DNA of 5,757 nt from Candidatus Corynebacterium faecipullorum (GTDB lineage: Bacteria; Actinomycetota; Actinomycetes; Mycobacteriales; Mycobacteriaceae): positions 1 to 5,757 of the forward strand of contig DXEO01000067.1 of NCBI GenBank assembly GCA_019114925.1, in the 5' to 3' direction. Shown piece after piece: positions 4,761-5,757 of this stretch. Position 1 is the first letter of the stretch. Every line of letters begins with the position of its first letter. A program made the translations under genes and the position numbers. The notes under the pieces were generated by a model. That model saw only the letters and a list, made by a program, of their open reading frames with translations, had not been told where the DNA came from and searched no databases.

Positions 4761-5757
4761 ATGACAAGCACCCCGCAAGACTTCGAGCCAATCCACGCCT
4801 CTGATGTCCAACTGGCCCAATCGCGAATTAGCTCGGAGATTGCCCCGACTCCGCTGCAATATTGCCCGCGACTGTCCCAGGAAACCGGCTATGAGGTGTA
4901 CTTAAAGCGCGAGGACCTCCAAGACGTGCGGTCCTACAAAATCCGCGGGGCTATCTACGGTATGTCCAACCTCAATGAAGAGCAGCGGAAGCAAGGCATC
5001 GTCACGGCATCGGCGGGCAACCACGCCCAGGGCGTGGCTTATGCCTGCCGCACCATGGGAATCCACGGAAAAATCTACGTGCCGGAACCGACCCCGAAAC
5101 AAAAACGTGACCGCATCCTGGTCCACGGAGGCGACCATGTGGAACTCGTGGTCACCGGCGCCAATTTCGATGAGGCAGCTGCTGCCGCGCATGCGGATGC
5201 AGCGGAGCGCGGCGCCTTCTTCATCGAGCCTTTCGATTCGCGCGATACCGTCACCGGCCAAGGAACTGTGGCCGCGGAAATCGTCTCCCAGCTGTCTTCG
5301 ATGGGCAAATCCCTCGATACCGTGGTGGTCCCCGTGGGCGGCGGCGGACTCATCTCCGGCATCACTTCCTACCTCGCCGACATGGCTCCACGCACCGCGG
5401 TGGTCGGCATTGAGCCGGCCGGGGCGGCGTCGCTAAGCGCTGCGTTTGCCGCCGGTGAGCCGGTGACCCTAGAGACCGTTGATCCCTTCGTCGACGGCGC
5501 CGCCGTCAAGCGTATCGGTGAGCTGCCCTTCCAGATTCTGGAAGCCAACCAGGGCCGCCTGCACTTTGACATCGTCTCCGAAGGTGCCGTGTGCACGGAG
5601 CAGTTAGCGCTGTACCAGAACGAAGGAATCATTGCCGAGCCCGCCGGCGCGCTGAGCGTGACCGGCCTGCGCGCGCTCAACCTGCAGCCGGGCTCAACGG
5701 TGGTCTGCGTGATTTCCGGCGGTAACAATGACGTGCTGCGCTACGCCGAAATCATGG
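4761..5757 (+). CDS. ilvA: Threonine dehydratase (threonine ammonia-lyase), 3' end outside window
   Basis: PLP-dependent enzyme converting L-threonine to 2-oxobutanoate and ammonia, the first committed step of isoleucine synthesis. The frame is open from the ATG at 4761 to the window edge: 332 complete codons plus one base. Fold-type II motifs are in place: the PLP lysine K60 in SYKIRG (58-63), SAGNHAQG (84-91), the phosphate-binding loop GGGGL (193-197), EPAGA (293-297) and SGGNND (319-324). The sequence agrees closely with C. glutamicum IlvA as I recall it (436 residues), for example CPRLS, YLKREDLQDVRSYK and DPFVDGAAVKR. About 100 C-terminal residues, the ACT-like domain that mediates isoleucine feedback inhibition, should follow beyond the window. 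The biosynthetic enzyme is preferred over a catabolic TdcB type because of this similarity, but the missing C-terminus would decide. The predicted N-terminus is somewhat shorter than in C. glutamicum. The gene is divergent from the choice-of-anchor gene, and its mRNA is probably leaderless. Confidence 0.97.
   Translation, partial: MTSTPQDFEPIHASDVQLAQSRISSEIAPTPLQYCPRLSQETGYEVYLKREDLQDVRSYKIRGAIYGMSNLNEEQRKQGIVTASAGNHAQGVAYACRTMGIHGKIYVPEPTPKQKRDRILVHGGDHVELVVTGANFDEAAAAAHADAAERGAFFIEPFDSRDTVTGQGTVAAEIVSQLSSMGKSLDTVVVPVGGGGLISGITSYLADMAPRTAVVGIEPAGAASLSAAFAAGEPVTLETVDPFVDGAAVKRIGELPFQILEANQGRLHFDIVSEGAVCTEQLALYQNEGIIAEPAGALSVTGLRALNLQPGSTVVCVISGGNNDVLRYAEIM

Noticed and set aside
4975..5436. 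153-residue plus-strand open frame inside ilvA
   Set aside because: It is out of frame with ilvA, Ser/Arg/Pro-rich, and overlaps the conserved PLP-enzyme coding frame, which runs unbroken from 4761 to the edge.
1..5757. Mobile element, CRISPR array, tRNA/rRNA gene or defence system
   Set aside because: No transposase, integrase, regular repeats, tRNA-like folds or defence-protein motifs were found on either strand; the genes look like an ordinary core chromosomal neighbourhood.

Overview
The window looks like chromosomal DNA from a Corynebacterium. It is GC-rich. Its right-hand gene closely resembles the IlvA threonine dehydratase of C. glutamicum as I remember it. The intergenic region upstream of the second gene carries an exact copy of the corynebacterial McbR operator consensus (TAGAC-N6-GTCTA). 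The genus call rests on recalled protein and motif similarity, not on a search.

Layout, left to right. (1) Bases 1-746, plus strand: the 3' end of dnaE, the DNA polymerase III alpha subunit, including the internal beta-clamp-binding motif, the OB fold and the C-terminal domain. (2) Bases 747-858: a 112-bp gap with a weak hairpin after dnaE and the McbR-type operator. (3) Bases 859-2055, plus: a 398-residue stand-alone MetE-type catalytic domain with the zinc-ligand pattern intact and no N-terminal MetE half. (4) Bases 2092-2130: a strong bidirectional terminator between convergent genes. (5) Bases 2147-2551, minus: a small protein with a signal peptide and one further hydrophobic segment, family unknown. 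(6) Bases 2657-4582, minus: a 641-residue exported beta-propeller-like protein of the choice-of-anchor I type, with a twin-arginine-like signal peptide, an acidic/serine linker and a C-terminal membrane anchor. (7) Bases 4583-4760: the divergent promoter region. (8) Bases 4761-5757, plus: ilvA, cut by the window end and probably transcribed without a leader.

How the parts fit. DnaE is housekeeping replication. The MetE-like gene is monocistronic between its own operator and terminator, and is predicted to be repressed with the sulfur/methionine regulon when McbR is active. The two minus-strand genes encode cell-envelope or secreted proteins and may be co-transcribed, although the downstream one has a plausible promoter of its own. 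IlvA starts isoleucine synthesis from threonine. Apart from the two amino-acid genes (methionine and isoleucine, both of the aspartate family) there is no obvious shared pathway.

I see no mobile element, CRISPR array, tRNA, rRNA or defence system. No gap between genes exceeds about 180 bp. The points most worth following up are the McbR operator in front of a truncated-type methionine synthase, and the paired uncharacterised envelope proteins.
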